Below, piece by piece: positions 26,764 to 34,395 of a stretch of 36,429 nt of DNA (position 1 is the stretch's first letter; each line of letters begins with the position of its first letter). Location of the stretch: assembly GCA_017302075.1 (NCBI GenBank), contig JAFLEB010000011.1, positions 1 to 36,429 of the forward strand, given 5' to 3'. The notes beneath the pieces were generated by a model. It did no database searches, had not been told where the DNA came from, and worked only from the letters and a program-made list of their open reading frames with translations. The stretch comes from Lysobacterales bacterium. Its GTDB lineage: Bacteria; Pseudomonadota; Gammaproteobacteria; Xanthomonadales; Xanthomonadaceae. A program made the translations under genes and the position numbers.

Positions 26764-29414
26764 ACCTGCGCGCGCTGATCGCGCGCCTGAACACCACCGT
26801 CCGCGGCGCGATGGAGGGCGCGGCGGGCCTGTGCATGTCGCGCGGGCACTACGAGGTCGAAGTCGAACACGTGCTGGCCAAGCTGATGGAGGTCGAGAAC
26901 AGCGACATCCGCAGGATCCTGCGCCAGTTCGAGGTCGCCCCGGAGGCGCTCGAGCGCGAGCTGGGCAAGGCGCTGGATGGATTCAAGACCGGCAACCAGC
27001 GTACTCCCGCGTTGTCGGCGATGATCCCGAAGTTGTTCGAAGCCGCCTGGGGCTGGGCATCGATCGAGTACGGCGAAGCCAGGATCCGCAGCGGCCACGT
27101 GCTCATCGCCCTGCTTGCCGACTCCGAGCTTCGCAGGCTGGTCAGCGTCAGCGCGCGTTCGCTGGAGAAGATCAACCGCGAAACGCTCACCAAGAACTTC
27201 CATGCCTTGACCGAGGCATCCAGCGAGGCGAAGGACGCGCGCACGCTCGGCGATGCCGGCGGCGCGATCGGTGGCGATGCCGGCGCGCCCGGTGCGGCCG
27301 CGGGCGGCGGCCGCCCCAGCAAGACGCCGAACCTGGACCAGTACTGCATCAACCTGACCCAGCGCGCGCGCGACGGCAAGCTCGACCCGGTGCTCGGCCG
27401 CGACGCGGAAATCCGGCTGATGGTCGACGTGCTCACCCGGCGCCGGCAGAACAACCCGATCCTCACCGGCGAGGCCGGCGTGGGCAAGACCGCGGTGGTC
27501 GAGGGCCTGGCCTTGCGCATCGCCGCCGACGACGTGCCGCCGCAGCTGAAGGGCGTCGAGCTGCTCTCGCTCGACCTCGGCCTGCTGCAGGCCGGCGCCA
27601 GCGTGAAGGGCGAGTTCGAGAATCGGCTCAAGGGCGTGATCGAGGAGGTCAAGTCCAGCCCGAAGCCGATCATCATGTTCATCGACGAGGCGCATACGCT
27701 GATCGGCGCCGGCGGCGCGGCCGGCCAGAACGACGCCGCCAACCTGCTGAAGCCGGCGCTGGCGCGCGGCGAGATGCGCACCATCGCGGCGACCACCTGG
27801 TCCGAGTACAAGAAGTACTTCGAAAAGGATCCCGCGCTCACCCGCCGATTCCAGGTGGTCAAGGTGGACGAGCCCGACGACGCCAAGGCGGTGTCGATGC
27901 TGCGCGGCGTCGGCCAGGCGATGGCCGCGCACCACAAGGTGCGCATCCTCGACGAAGCGATCGTCGAGGCGGTGAAGCTCAGTTCGCGCTTCATCCCCGG
28001 CCGCCAATTGCCGGACAAGGCGGTGAGCGTGCTCGATACCGCCTGCGCGAAGATCGCCATCGGGCAGAACGCCACCCCGGCGCGCATCGAGGATGCCAAG
28101 CGCCGGCTGGACGTGCTGGCCACCGAGCGCGCGCAACTGGAGAAGGAAGCCGCCGGCGGCAGCGACCACGGCAAGCGGCTCGGCGAGATCGCCGAGGAAA
28201 GCGCGAAGGTCGGCGAAGCCCTGGCCGCCGACGAAGCGCGCTTCGCGCAGGAGAAGGAACTGGTCGGCAAGATCCACGCCGAGCTCGACAAGGTCGAGGC
28301 CCTGTCCCCCGACGACCCGGGGCGCGCCGATGCGGTGGCCGCGCTCAATGTCCTCCGCGTGGAGCTGAAGTCCTTGCAGGGCTTCGAGCCGATGATCCTG
28401 CCGGTGGTCGATTCCAGCGCGGTCGCGGAGATCATCGCCGGCTGGACCGGCATCCCGGTGGGCCGCATGGTCGCCGACGAAATCCAGACCGTGCTGCGGC
28501 TGCGCGACTCCCTGGAGCAGCGCGTGATCGGCCAGGCCCATGCGCTCGAGGCCATCGCCCAGCGCGTGCGCACCTCGCGGGCCAACCTCGAGGACCCGGA
28601 CAAGCCCAAGGGCGTGTTCCTGCTGGTCGGCACCTCCGGTGTCGGCAAGACCGAGACCGCCATCGCCCTCGCCGACGCGCTGTACGGCGGCGAGCGCAGC
28701 ATGATCACCATTGCGATGTCCGAGTACCAGGAGGCGCATACCGTCTCCAGCCTCAAGGGCAGTCCGCCCGGCTACGTCGGCTACGGCGAGGGCGGCGTGC
28801 TGACCGAGGCGGTGCGTCGCCGCCCCTACTCGGTGGTCCTGCTCGACGAGATCGAGAAGGCGCACCCGGACGTGCTGGAGCTGTTCTTCCAGGTGTTCGA
28901 CAAGGGCCGCATGGAGGATGGCGAAGGCCGAGAGATCGACTTCCGCAACACCCTGATCATCCTCACCTCGAACGCCGGCACCGACCTGGTCATGCAGGCG
29001 TGCAACGAGTCGGAGGAGGTGCCGACCGTCGAATACCTCAACGAACTGCTCAAGCCCGAGCTCAACCGCGTGTTCAAGCCGGCGTTCCTCGGGCGCACCG
29101 CGGTGATCCCCTACTACCCGCTCAAGGACGAGAACCTGCGCAAGATCGTGCGCCTGAAGCTCAACAAGATCGGCAAGCGAATCAAGGCCAACCACGGCGC
29201 CGCCTTCGAGTACGACGACGCGGTGGTGGACGCCATCGCCGCGCGCTGCACCGAAGTCGACTCCGGCGCGCGCAACATCGACAACATCCTGACCGGCACC
29301 ATCCTCCCGGAGGTCTCGGGGCACGTGCTGGAGCGGATGGCGGAAGGAGGCGCGATCGGCGCCATCCGGATCGGCGTCGCCGCCGACGGCGGCTTCGCCT
29401 ACGAGGTCGCCTGA
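26754..29414 (+). CDS. tssH: T6SS sheath-disassembly ATPase TssH (ClpV)
   Basis: 886 aa AAA+ unfoldase that recycles contracted TssB/TssC sheaths. An N-terminal Clp_N domain (about 1-160) is followed by a Gly/Ala linker (166-188). The first AAA+ ring has Walker A GEAGVGKT (239-246) and Walker B IIMFIDEAH (Asp311). A middle coiled coil follows (about 440-520). The second ring has Walker A GTSGVGKT (626-633) and Walker B VVLLDEIEKAH (Asp698). The Walker A Thr627 replaces the Pro common in this family. Start: ATG with GGGAGG upstream, inside the end of tssG. Both ATPase sites look functional. Confidence 0.96.
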   Translation: MALNLRALIARLNTTVRGAMEGAAGLCMSRGHYEVEVEHVLAKLMEVENSDIRRILRQFEVAPEALERELGKALDGFKTGNQRTPALSAMIPKLFEAAWGWASIEYGEARIRSGHVLIALLADSELRRLVSVSARSLEKINRETLTKNFHALTEASSEAKDARTLGDAGGAIGGDAGAPGAAAGGGRPSKTPNLDQYCINLTQRARDGKLDPVLGRDAEIRLMVDVLTRRRQNNPILTGEAGVGKTAVVEGLALRIAADDVPPQLKGVELLSLDLGLLQAGASVKGEFENRLKGVIEEVKSSPKPIIMFIDEAHTLIGAGGAAGQNDAANLLKPALARGEMRTIAATTWSEYKKYFEKDPALTRRFQVVKVDEPDDAKAVSMLRGVGQAMAAHHKVRILDEAIVEAVKLSSRFIPGRQLPDKAVSVLDTACAKIAIGQNATPARIEDAKRRLDVLATERAQLEKEAAGGSDHGKRLGEIAEESAKVGEALAADEARFAQEKELVGKIHAELDKVEALSPDDPGRADAVAALNVLRVELKSLQGFEPMILPVVDSSAVAEIIAGWTGIPVGRMVADEIQTVLRLRDSLEQRVIGQAHALEAIAQRVRTSRANLEDPDKPKGVFLLVGTSGVGKTETAIALADALYGGERSMITIAMSEYQEAHTVSSLKGSPPGYVGYGEGGVLTEAVRRRPYSVVLLDEIEKAHPDVLELFFQVFDKGRMEDGEGREIDFRNTLIILTSNAGTDLVMQACNESEEVPTVEYLNELLKPELNRVFKPAFLGRTAVIPYYPLKDENLRKIVRLKLNKIGKRIKANHGAAFEYDDAVVDAIAARCTEVDSGARNIDNILTGTILPEVSGHVLERMAEGGAIGAIRIGVAADGGFAYEVA

Positions 29415-29423
29415 TCCCCACCC

Positions 29424-29507
29424 GGCCTAGGCCCTTCGCGCTATCCGCGTCCCCGCGCGGATAGCACTTCGGGCGAATGTCGCGCCGCGCCGGCAGCGGC
29501 GAGGATA
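29424..29507 (+). promoter_or_regulatory. Putative leader/operator region of vgrG
   Basis: Palindrome GGCCTAGGCC (29424-29433), a perfect 10-bp inverted repeat GCTATCCGCG / CGCGGATAGC with a six-base loop (29440-29465), then CTTCGGGCGAATGTCGCGCC (29467-29486) and a possible -10 GGATAC (29503-29508). The inverted repeat could be a tssH terminator stem without a T run, or an operator. Confidence 0.4.
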
Positions 29508-29537
29508 CGACCACCGGCACCGATACCGGCCACGCGC

Positions 29538-31658
29538 ATGCCTCCCAGCCTTTCCACCAGCAACCGGATGTACTTCCTCACCCTGCACGAGTACGGGGAG
29601 GACGACCTGTTGATCGCGGAGATGGCCGGGCACGAGGCCATGTCGCAGTTGTTCGAGTTCCGCCTGCGCCTGCTCTCCAGCCGCGACGACATCGACCCGC
29701 GGCGGATCATCGGCAAGCCCGCCATACTCCGCATCGAAGCCTGGGACACCCGCCACATGGGCGGCGAGCGCCACTGGAACGGCGTGGTCTCGCGCTTCCA
29801 GCGGACCGGGCGCGCGTCCTCGGCCGAGGGCGAGGACCTGTACGCCTACGAATGCGACATCGTCCCGTGGTTCTGGTTCATGACCCAGCACGAGGATTGC
29901 CGGATCTTCCAGGGCAAGACGGTGCGCGAGATCATCGAGGCGATCTTCGAGGAGTTCGACTACAGCGACTTCCGCTTCGACCTCCACGAGGACCACCCGG
30001 CGCTGGACTACTGCACGCAGTACCACGAGACCACCTTCGACTTCATTTCCCGGCTGGTCGAGCGCGAGGGCATCCACTACTACTTCCGACACGACGATGC
30101 GGAGGAAAGCCGGCATTTGCTGGTGTTCACCGACCACAACCGCGGCAACCCGGCGCTCGAGCCGTCCACCCTGCCCTTCCACCACGAGGGCACCGCGGAG
30201 GACTACGACGCGATCCGCACCCTGGCCCTCGACCAGCAGATGCGCACCCGCAAGGTGACGCTGGGCGACTGGGACTTCGAGCGCAAGCGGCTGCTGCGCG
30301 AGAACACCCCGACCGTGCTGTCGATCGGCGCGGACCGCGACCTCGAGCGCTACCGCTACCCGGGGGCCTTCGTCGACCCGGAAGTCGGCAAGTACCGTTC
30401 GCGCGTGGTGATGGAGGCCGAGGAAGCCGGCCACATGCGCTTCCGCGGCGACAGCCAGGTGCGGACGCTGGCCCCGGGCCATACCTTCACGCTCGAAGAC
30501 CATCCCTTCGACGAGTTCAACATCGAGTACATGGTGCTGTCGGTCTGGCACCACGGGCGCAACAACCTGGGCAACGACGGTGCCGCCGAGTACGGCAACG
30601 AATTCACCCTGCACCCGCACGCGGTGACGTGGCGGGCGCCGTTGAGCACGCCCAAGGGGCTGGTGCGCGGGCCGCAGACCGCACTGGTCACCGGCCCCGC
30701 CGGCGAGGAGCTGCACGTCGACCAGCATGGCCGGATCAAGGTCCAGTTCCACTGGGACCGCCAAGGCCAGTACGACGACCACAGCTCGTGCTGGGTGCGC
30801 GTGGCCCAGGCCTGGGCCGGCAACGGCTACGGCACGATGTTCATCCCGCGGGTCGGCATGGAAGTGGTGGTCGACTTCCTGGAGGGCGACCCCGACCAGC
30901 CGCTGGTCACCGGCTGCGTCTACAACGGGATCAACAAGCCGCCCTACGACCTGCCCGCGCATGCCACCCGTTCGACCATCAAGACGCTGTCGTCCAAGGG
31001 CGGCGGCGGCACCAACGAGCTGCGCTTCGAGGACAAGAAGGGCAGCGAGGAGGTGTTCCTGCAGGCGCAGAAGCACCTCGTCGTGAACGTCAAGGCCAAC
31101 CGTACCGAAACGGTCGGCGGCGACTCGGACTTCAAGGTGCTGGGCGACAGCCGGACGCTGGTGGAGGGCAGCGTGGAGGCGGCGGTCAAGGGCCACGCCG
31201 ACATGATGGTGAGCGAGGACTGGAACCTCGGCAGCCAGGCCAACCTGCGCATGATCGCCGAGAACGACATGGAGCTGATCGGATGCCGGCAAGTCCTGCT
31301 TGGCACGGATCGCACCGGATCGATGGATATCTGCGTCGGCCTGGACCTGGTCATCGAAGCCCAGAAGCAGATCAGCCTCAAGGTCGGCGCCAGCGGGATC
31401 GTGATCGACCCGAGTGGGGTCAGCGTCATCGGCCCGATGATCAAGCAGAATTCCGGCGGTGCGCCCAGCGCCGCTCGCTGGGGCTCCAATTTCTCGATCG
31501 ACCCTGCGCACGCCGCCCATTCCACCCGTGACGGCCAGGTCATCGAGCCGATCCAGCAGCTCCAGGCGCAAGCGCTGCGCAATGCCGCGCTGGCAGGCCA
31601 GCCGTTCTGCGCCGAATGCGAAGCCGCGCGCGCCGCGCTCGAAGCGCTGATGGCATGA
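29538..31658 (+). CDS. vgrG: T6SS spike protein VgrG (TssI)
   Basis: 706 aa, a standard VgrG without a C-terminal toxin. The gp27-like base is at about 10-370 (CTQYHETTFDFISRLVEREG; PGHTFTLEDHP). It is followed by the gp5-like OB fold (about 380-465, DQHGRIKVQFHWDR; GWVRVAQAWAGNGYG-type region, SCWVRVAQAWAGNGYG here) and a beta-helix needle (about 485-645). The tail carries an IVIDPSGVSVIGPMIKQNSG motif and ends with the frequent PFCAEC motif (689-694) and a short helix, which may bind the DUF4123 adaptor or cargo. The ATG at 29538 lacks a strong ribosome-binding site; Met11 (MYFLTL) is a possible alternative start. Confidence 0.95.
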   Translation: MPPSLSTSNRMYFLTLHEYGEDDLLIAEMAGHEAMSQLFEFRLRLLSSRDDIDPRRIIGKPAILRIEAWDTRHMGGERHWNGVVSRFQRTGRASSAEGEDLYAYECDIVPWFWFMTQHEDCRIFQGKTVREIIEAIFEEFDYSDFRFDLHEDHPALDYCTQYHETTFDFISRLVEREGIHYYFRHDDAEESRHLLVFTDHNRGNPALEPSTLPFHHEGTAEDYDAIRTLALDQQMRTRKVTLGDWDFERKRLLRENTPTVLSIGADRDLERYRYPGAFVDPEVGKYRSRVVMEAEEAGHMRFRGDSQVRTLAPGHTFTLEDHPFDEFNIEYMVLSVWHHGRNNLGNDGAAEYGNEFTLHPHAVTWRAPLSTPKGLVRGPQTALVTGPAGEELHVDQHGRIKVQFHWDRQGQYDDHSSCWVRVAQAWAGNGYGTMFIPRVGMEVVVDFLEGDPDQPLVTGCVYNGINKPPYDLPAHATRSTIKTLSSKGGGGTNELRFEDKKGSEEVFLQAQKHLVVNVKANRTETVGGDSDFKVLGDSRTLVEGSVEAAVKGHADMMVSEDWNLGSQANLRMIAENDMELIGCRQVLLGTDRTGSMDICVGLDLVIEAQKQISLKVGASGIVIDPSGVSVIGPMIKQNSGGAPSAARWGSNFSIDPAHAAHSTRDGQVIEPIQQLQAQALRNAALAGQPFCAECEAARAALEALMA

Positions 31659-31806
31659 CCCCTCGCGTGCAATTTTTCCGTACACAAGGGTGCACGGGGG
31701 CGAAGCCGCTTGTCCCCCGCCGCCGCGGCCCGGGGGGACCGCGTCCGGAACAGACCGGCACCCGGCCCGACCGGACGCCGCTGCGCATGCGTGGAGACGA
31801 GTCCCG

Positions 31807-32352
31807 GTGATTCCGCAAGGCCACTTCGAGTCCCTGCACAGGATGGTGTTCGCCCAGCCGGGGCGCGCGATCTACGCGGTCATGGACGGGGCGATGATCG
31901 ACGGCCTGCCGGGCCGCCTCGCCCAGGCGGCGCCGGAATCGGCCTGCCTGTTCGAGGGCAGCCTGGATCCGATGCTCAGCGCGGCCGCACCGTGGCTGGT
32001 CCGGCTGGCCCCGGGGAGCGCGGCGACGCGGATGGCCCTGCACGAGGGCTGGAACGGGCACTGGGGCATCGTGCTGGCGACCGCCGCCGACCAGGACCTG
32101 CGCAGCGTGCGCGCCCACTTGCGCCGCGTGCTGCGGGTCCGCGCGGCGGACGGCAAGGCGATGTTGTTCCGCTTCTACGATCCCCGCGCGTTCCGCACGG
32201 TGATCCCGACCTTCGACCCGCCGACCCGACGCGAGTTCTTCGGTCCCATCCAGGGCGCATGGGTCGAGGCGCGTGCGCCGGACGCGGCGCTCTACTTCGC
32301 CCGCGACGGCAAGGCCGAGCCCCAGGCCCTGCCGCTGGCCTCGGTGGCCTGA
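31807..32352 (+). CDS. DUF4123 effector-loading adaptor
   Basis: 181 aa from a GTG start preceded by GGAGACGAG. DUF4123 proteins (also called TEC or Tap) load a specific effector, usually encoded directly downstream, onto VgrG and are not secreted. Marks here: AIYAVMDGAM (21-30), LAPGSAATRMALHEGW (67-82), the LRRVLRVRAADGKAMLFRFYDPR block (107-129, shown in two parts: LRRVLRVR and FRFYDPR) and a Pro/aromatic end FFGPIQGAWVEA. It lies 148 bp after vgrG and 11 bp before the 118-aa gene. By position its cargo should be the 118-aa or the 521-aa protein. Confidence 0.82.
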   Translation: MIPQGHFESLHRMVFAQPGRAIYAVMDGAMIDGLPGRLAQAAPESACLFEGSLDPMLSAAAPWLVRLAPGSAATRMALHEGWNGHWGIVLATAADQDLRSVRAHLRRVLRVRAADGKAMLFRFYDPRAFRTVIPTFDPPTRREFFGPIQGAWVEARAPDAALYFARDGKAEPQALPLASVA

Positions 32353-32363
32353 AGGAGGCCCGC

Positions 32364-32720
32364 GTGCTCGCGATCAAGCGCAAACAGATGGCCGCCATCG
32401 GCGAGGTGCAGTTGCGCCACAACCTCGCCGACTTCCTGAACCGCCACCTGGGGGGGGCCACCCCGCTGCCCCTGGACCAGCTGGATGCCGAACTCGATGC
32501 GGTGATCGCGCACTGCCGGAAGGCCGGTCTCAAGAGCCAACGGGCGGTCGCCGCCTATGCGGTGGCCTGCATGCTGTTCGGCAACGCGCGGGTGGCCGGC
32601 GATCCCAGCATCGTCGGGGTGCTCGCGGACCGCGGCAGCCCGCAACTGGATCGCGCGCTGATGATCGAGATGTGGACTGCGGCCGCATACGCCGACTACC
32701 GGCGCGGCACCGGAGCTTGA
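32364..32720 (+). CDS. Small T6SS-associated protein of unknown function
   Basis: 118 aa, start GTG with AAGGAGG seven bases upstream. The N-terminus IKRKQMAAIG, the FLNRHL block, VIAHCRKAGLKSQRAVAAYA and CMLFG...DPSIVGVLA resemble a loosely conserved group of small helical proteins often encoded beside VgrG/DUF4123/Rhs genes. That resemblance is from memory of the pattern, and no activity is known. No signal peptide is visible. It is packed between DUF4123 (11 bp) and the repeat protein (2 bp), so all three are probably co-translated. A G8 run (32450-32457) encodes Leu-Gly-Gly near residue 30. It could be a co-chaperone or an immunity-like partner. Confidence 0.75.
   Translation: MLAIKRKQMAAIGEVQLRHNLADFLNRHLGGATPLPLDQLDAELDAVIAHCRKAGLKSQRAVAAYAVACMLFGNARVAGDPSIVGVLADRGSPQLDRALMIEMWTAAAYADYRRGTGA
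32450..32457 (+). repeat. G8 homopolymer in the 118-aa gene
   Basis: Eight consecutive G in the coding strand at codons 29-31. Slippage here would truncate the small protein. In GC-rich DNA the run is less surprising than the A10 in tssM. Confidence 0.7.
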
Positions 32721-32722
32721 CC

Positions 32723-34288
32723 ATGTTCGAAGGACTCACCGAAGGCCTGTCCGGGATCGGCGCCGCCGCCGGCGACGCCGTGCAGCAGGCGCAACAGGCG
32801 GCCAGTGCCGCCGCCGCCAGTGCCGCCGAGGCCGCGCAGGGCGCGATCGGCGAAGCGCAGACCGCGGTCTCGAATGCCGCCGCAGCGGCGTCGGGCGCCG
32901 CGAATGGCGCGGTCGCACAGGCGCAACAGGCCGCCCAGGCTGCCGCTGCGCAGGCCGGTGCCGCCGCACAAGGGGCGCTGGCGCAGGCCAACCAGGCCCT
33001 GGACAACGCCCGTGCCACCGCCAACGACATGGCCCAAGGTGCACTGGCGCAGGCCAACCAGGCGCTGGATGCCGCCAGCCAGCAAGCGGGCGCCGCGGCC
33101 GAGGGCGCGCTGGCGCAGGCGCAGGCGGCCGTCGACCAGGCCCAGCAACAGGCGCAGGGTGCACTGCAAGGCGCGCTAGACACCGCATCGCAGGCGCTGG
33201 ACAACGCCATGGCCACCGCCGAGCAGGCCGCACAGGAGTCGATCGATCGCGCGATGGGCATGGTCGACAATGCGATGGCACTGGTGGAGGACGGCATCGG
33301 CAATGCGCTCTCGGCCGCCAACAACGCCATCGACCAGGCGCAGGCGATGCTCCGCGATGCGAGCACAGCCGCGCTGCAGCGCGCGCGCGACGCGGTGCTC
33401 GGCAACGCGCGCGATGCGCTCGGCCAAGTGGCGTCCCTGCTGGATGCCCTGCCCTCCAGCTTCCCCAACCTGCCGATCGACTTTCCGGCCTCCGATTGCC
33501 CGTACGTGCGCGCCCTGCAGGACGAACTCGCGCGGCGTGCCGCGCAGGCGAACAACGCCCTCGGCAACGCGGCGAGCGCGCTCAACGACATCGCCGGGCC
33601 GCTGCTCGACCAGGCCAATGGCGCCCTCGACCAGGCCGATGCCTTGGCCGACCAGGCCTTGGGCGCAATGGACCAGGCGATGGAGGCGCTGGACCAGGCC
33701 CAGGCCACGGCGAACGCCGCCGCCCAACAGGCCTTGGGGACGGCCAAGGATGCCGTGCAACAGGCGCAGCAGGCCGTCCGCGACCAAGCGGGCGCCGCGA
33801 TCGCACAGGCCAAGGACGCGGTCAACGGCATGAAGCAGCAGGCGCAGCAGGCGGCGCAAGGTGCGATCGACCAGGCCATGGCCGCGGTCGACGGCGCACA
33901 GCAGCAAGCCGGCGATGCCGCGCAACAGGCGATCGCGGGCGCGCAACAGGCGGCCGCCCAGGCCCAGCAGCAGGTCAACCAGGCCGCGCAGCAAGGGCTT
34001 GCCCAGGCCAACCAGGCCACCCAGCAGGCGCAACAGGCCCTCAACGGGGCGGCGCAAGGCGCCTTGAATGCCGCGCAGGGGGCTGCGCAGCAGGCCGCCG
34101 CCACTGCCGGCGAAGCCGCGCAGGGCGCGATCGCCAGTGCCCAGGGTGCGATCGGGAATGCCTCGGCAGCGGCGGCGCAGGCCGCGCAGGGCGCGGTGGG
34201 TGCCGCGCAATCCGCCGCGGCCGCTGCGGCGGGCGCGATGGGCAATGCCGCGAACTCGCTCGGCAACGCGGGCAGCATGCTGGGCTGA
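32723..34288 (+). CDS. Ala/Gln/Gly-rich 22-residue-repeat protein, candidate T6SS cargo
   Basis: 521 aa, family not recognised. It contains no Trp or His, one Cys (259), one Tyr (261) and only three Phe. Two long predicted helical arms (about 1-243 and 263-521) flank a hinge at 244-262 that holds five of the six prolines. Both arms are built from 22-residue repeats of the form Q-G-A-[LIV]-x-x-A-x-x-A-[LV]-[DQ]-x-A-x-x-x-A. Units begin at residues 17, 39, 61, 83, 105, 127, 149, 171, 193 and 215, and at 313, 335, 357, 379, 401, 423, 445, 467 and 489. The period equals two 11-mers, as in right-handed coiled coils and lipid-binding helices. All three lysines lie at 342-371. The ATG is two bases after the 118-aa gene, with CGGAG upstream. 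No signal peptide is visible. Position suggests DUF4123/VgrG-delivered cargo or a structural part; no toxic activity can be inferred. Confidence 0.85.
   Translation: MFEGLTEGLSGIGAAAGDAVQQAQQAASAAAASAAEAAQGAIGEAQTAVSNAAAAASGAANGAVAQAQQAAQAAAAQAGAAAQGALAQANQALDNARATANDMAQGALAQANQALDAASQQAGAAAEGALAQAQAAVDQAQQQAQGALQGALDTASQALDNAMATAEQAAQESIDRAMGMVDNAMALVEDGIGNALSAANNAIDQAQAMLRDASTAALQRARDAVLGNARDALGQVASLLDALPSSFPNLPIDFPASDCPYVRALQDELARRAAQANNALGNAASALNDIAGPLLDQANGALDQADALADQALGAMDQAMEALDQAQATANAAAQQALGTAKDAVQQAQQAVRDQAGAAIAQAKDAVNGMKQQAQQAAQGAIDQAMAAVDGAQQQAGDAAQQAIAGAQQAAAQAQQQVNQAAQQGLAQANQATQQAQQALNGAAQGALNAAQGAAQQAAATAGEAAQGAIASAQGAIGNASAAAAQAAQGAVGAAQSAAAAAAGAMGNAANSLGNAGSMLG
32771..33430 (+). 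repeat. First array: ten 66-bp (22-residue) coding repeats
   Basis: Encodes residues 17-236 of the 521-aa protein. The unit keeps phase through ten copies with no insertion. Copies 4 and 5 are nearly identical at DNA level (CTGGCGCAGGCCAACCAGGC recurs 66 bp apart); others have diverged. Confidence 0.85.
33659..34252 (+). repeat. Second array: nine 66-bp (22-residue) coding repeats
   Basis: Encodes residues 313-510 of the 521-aa protein, same consensus and phase as the first array. A further copy at about residue 292 is shifted by one residue and contains the only proline outside the hinge (Pro293). Confidence 0.82.
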
Positions 34289-34350
34289 AAGTCCGACCCG
34301 CGGGCGAAACGCGCAGTCTCCAGGCGCCCCGCATGGTGGCGCCATCACGA

Positions 34351-34377
34351 AAACGGGCGGCACAAGGCCGCCCGTTT
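34351..34377. terminator. Bidirectional terminator-like hairpin
   Basis: Perfect 11-bp stem AAACGGGCGGC / GCCGCCCGTTT with a five-base loop, between the converging stops of the repeat protein and the DUF4280 gene. A and T ends on the stem let it act in both directions. Confidence 0.75.
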
Positions 34378-34395
34378 CGCTTCAGTGACCGCGGA

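Noticed and set aside
26448..29324. Long minus-strand open frame opposite tssH
   Set aside because: Antisense shadow; tssH has both Walker pairs and full family length.
31400..31658. Toxin extension on VgrG
   Set aside because: After the beta-helix only about 60 residues remain, ending in the common PFCAEC motif and a helix; too short for an effector domain.
31670..31720. Hairpin (CGGGGG..CCCCCG) between vgrG and the DUF4123 gene as a terminator
   Set aside because: Only a 6-bp stem with a long loop and no T run after it; too weak to call in GC-rich DNA.
32530..34278. 582-codon minus-strand frame opposite the repeat gene, rich in Ala and Cys
   Set aside because: It is the antisense of Ala/Gln repeats. 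It lacks the ribosome-binding site and operon spacing of the plus-strand gene, and its high Cys content is implausible.
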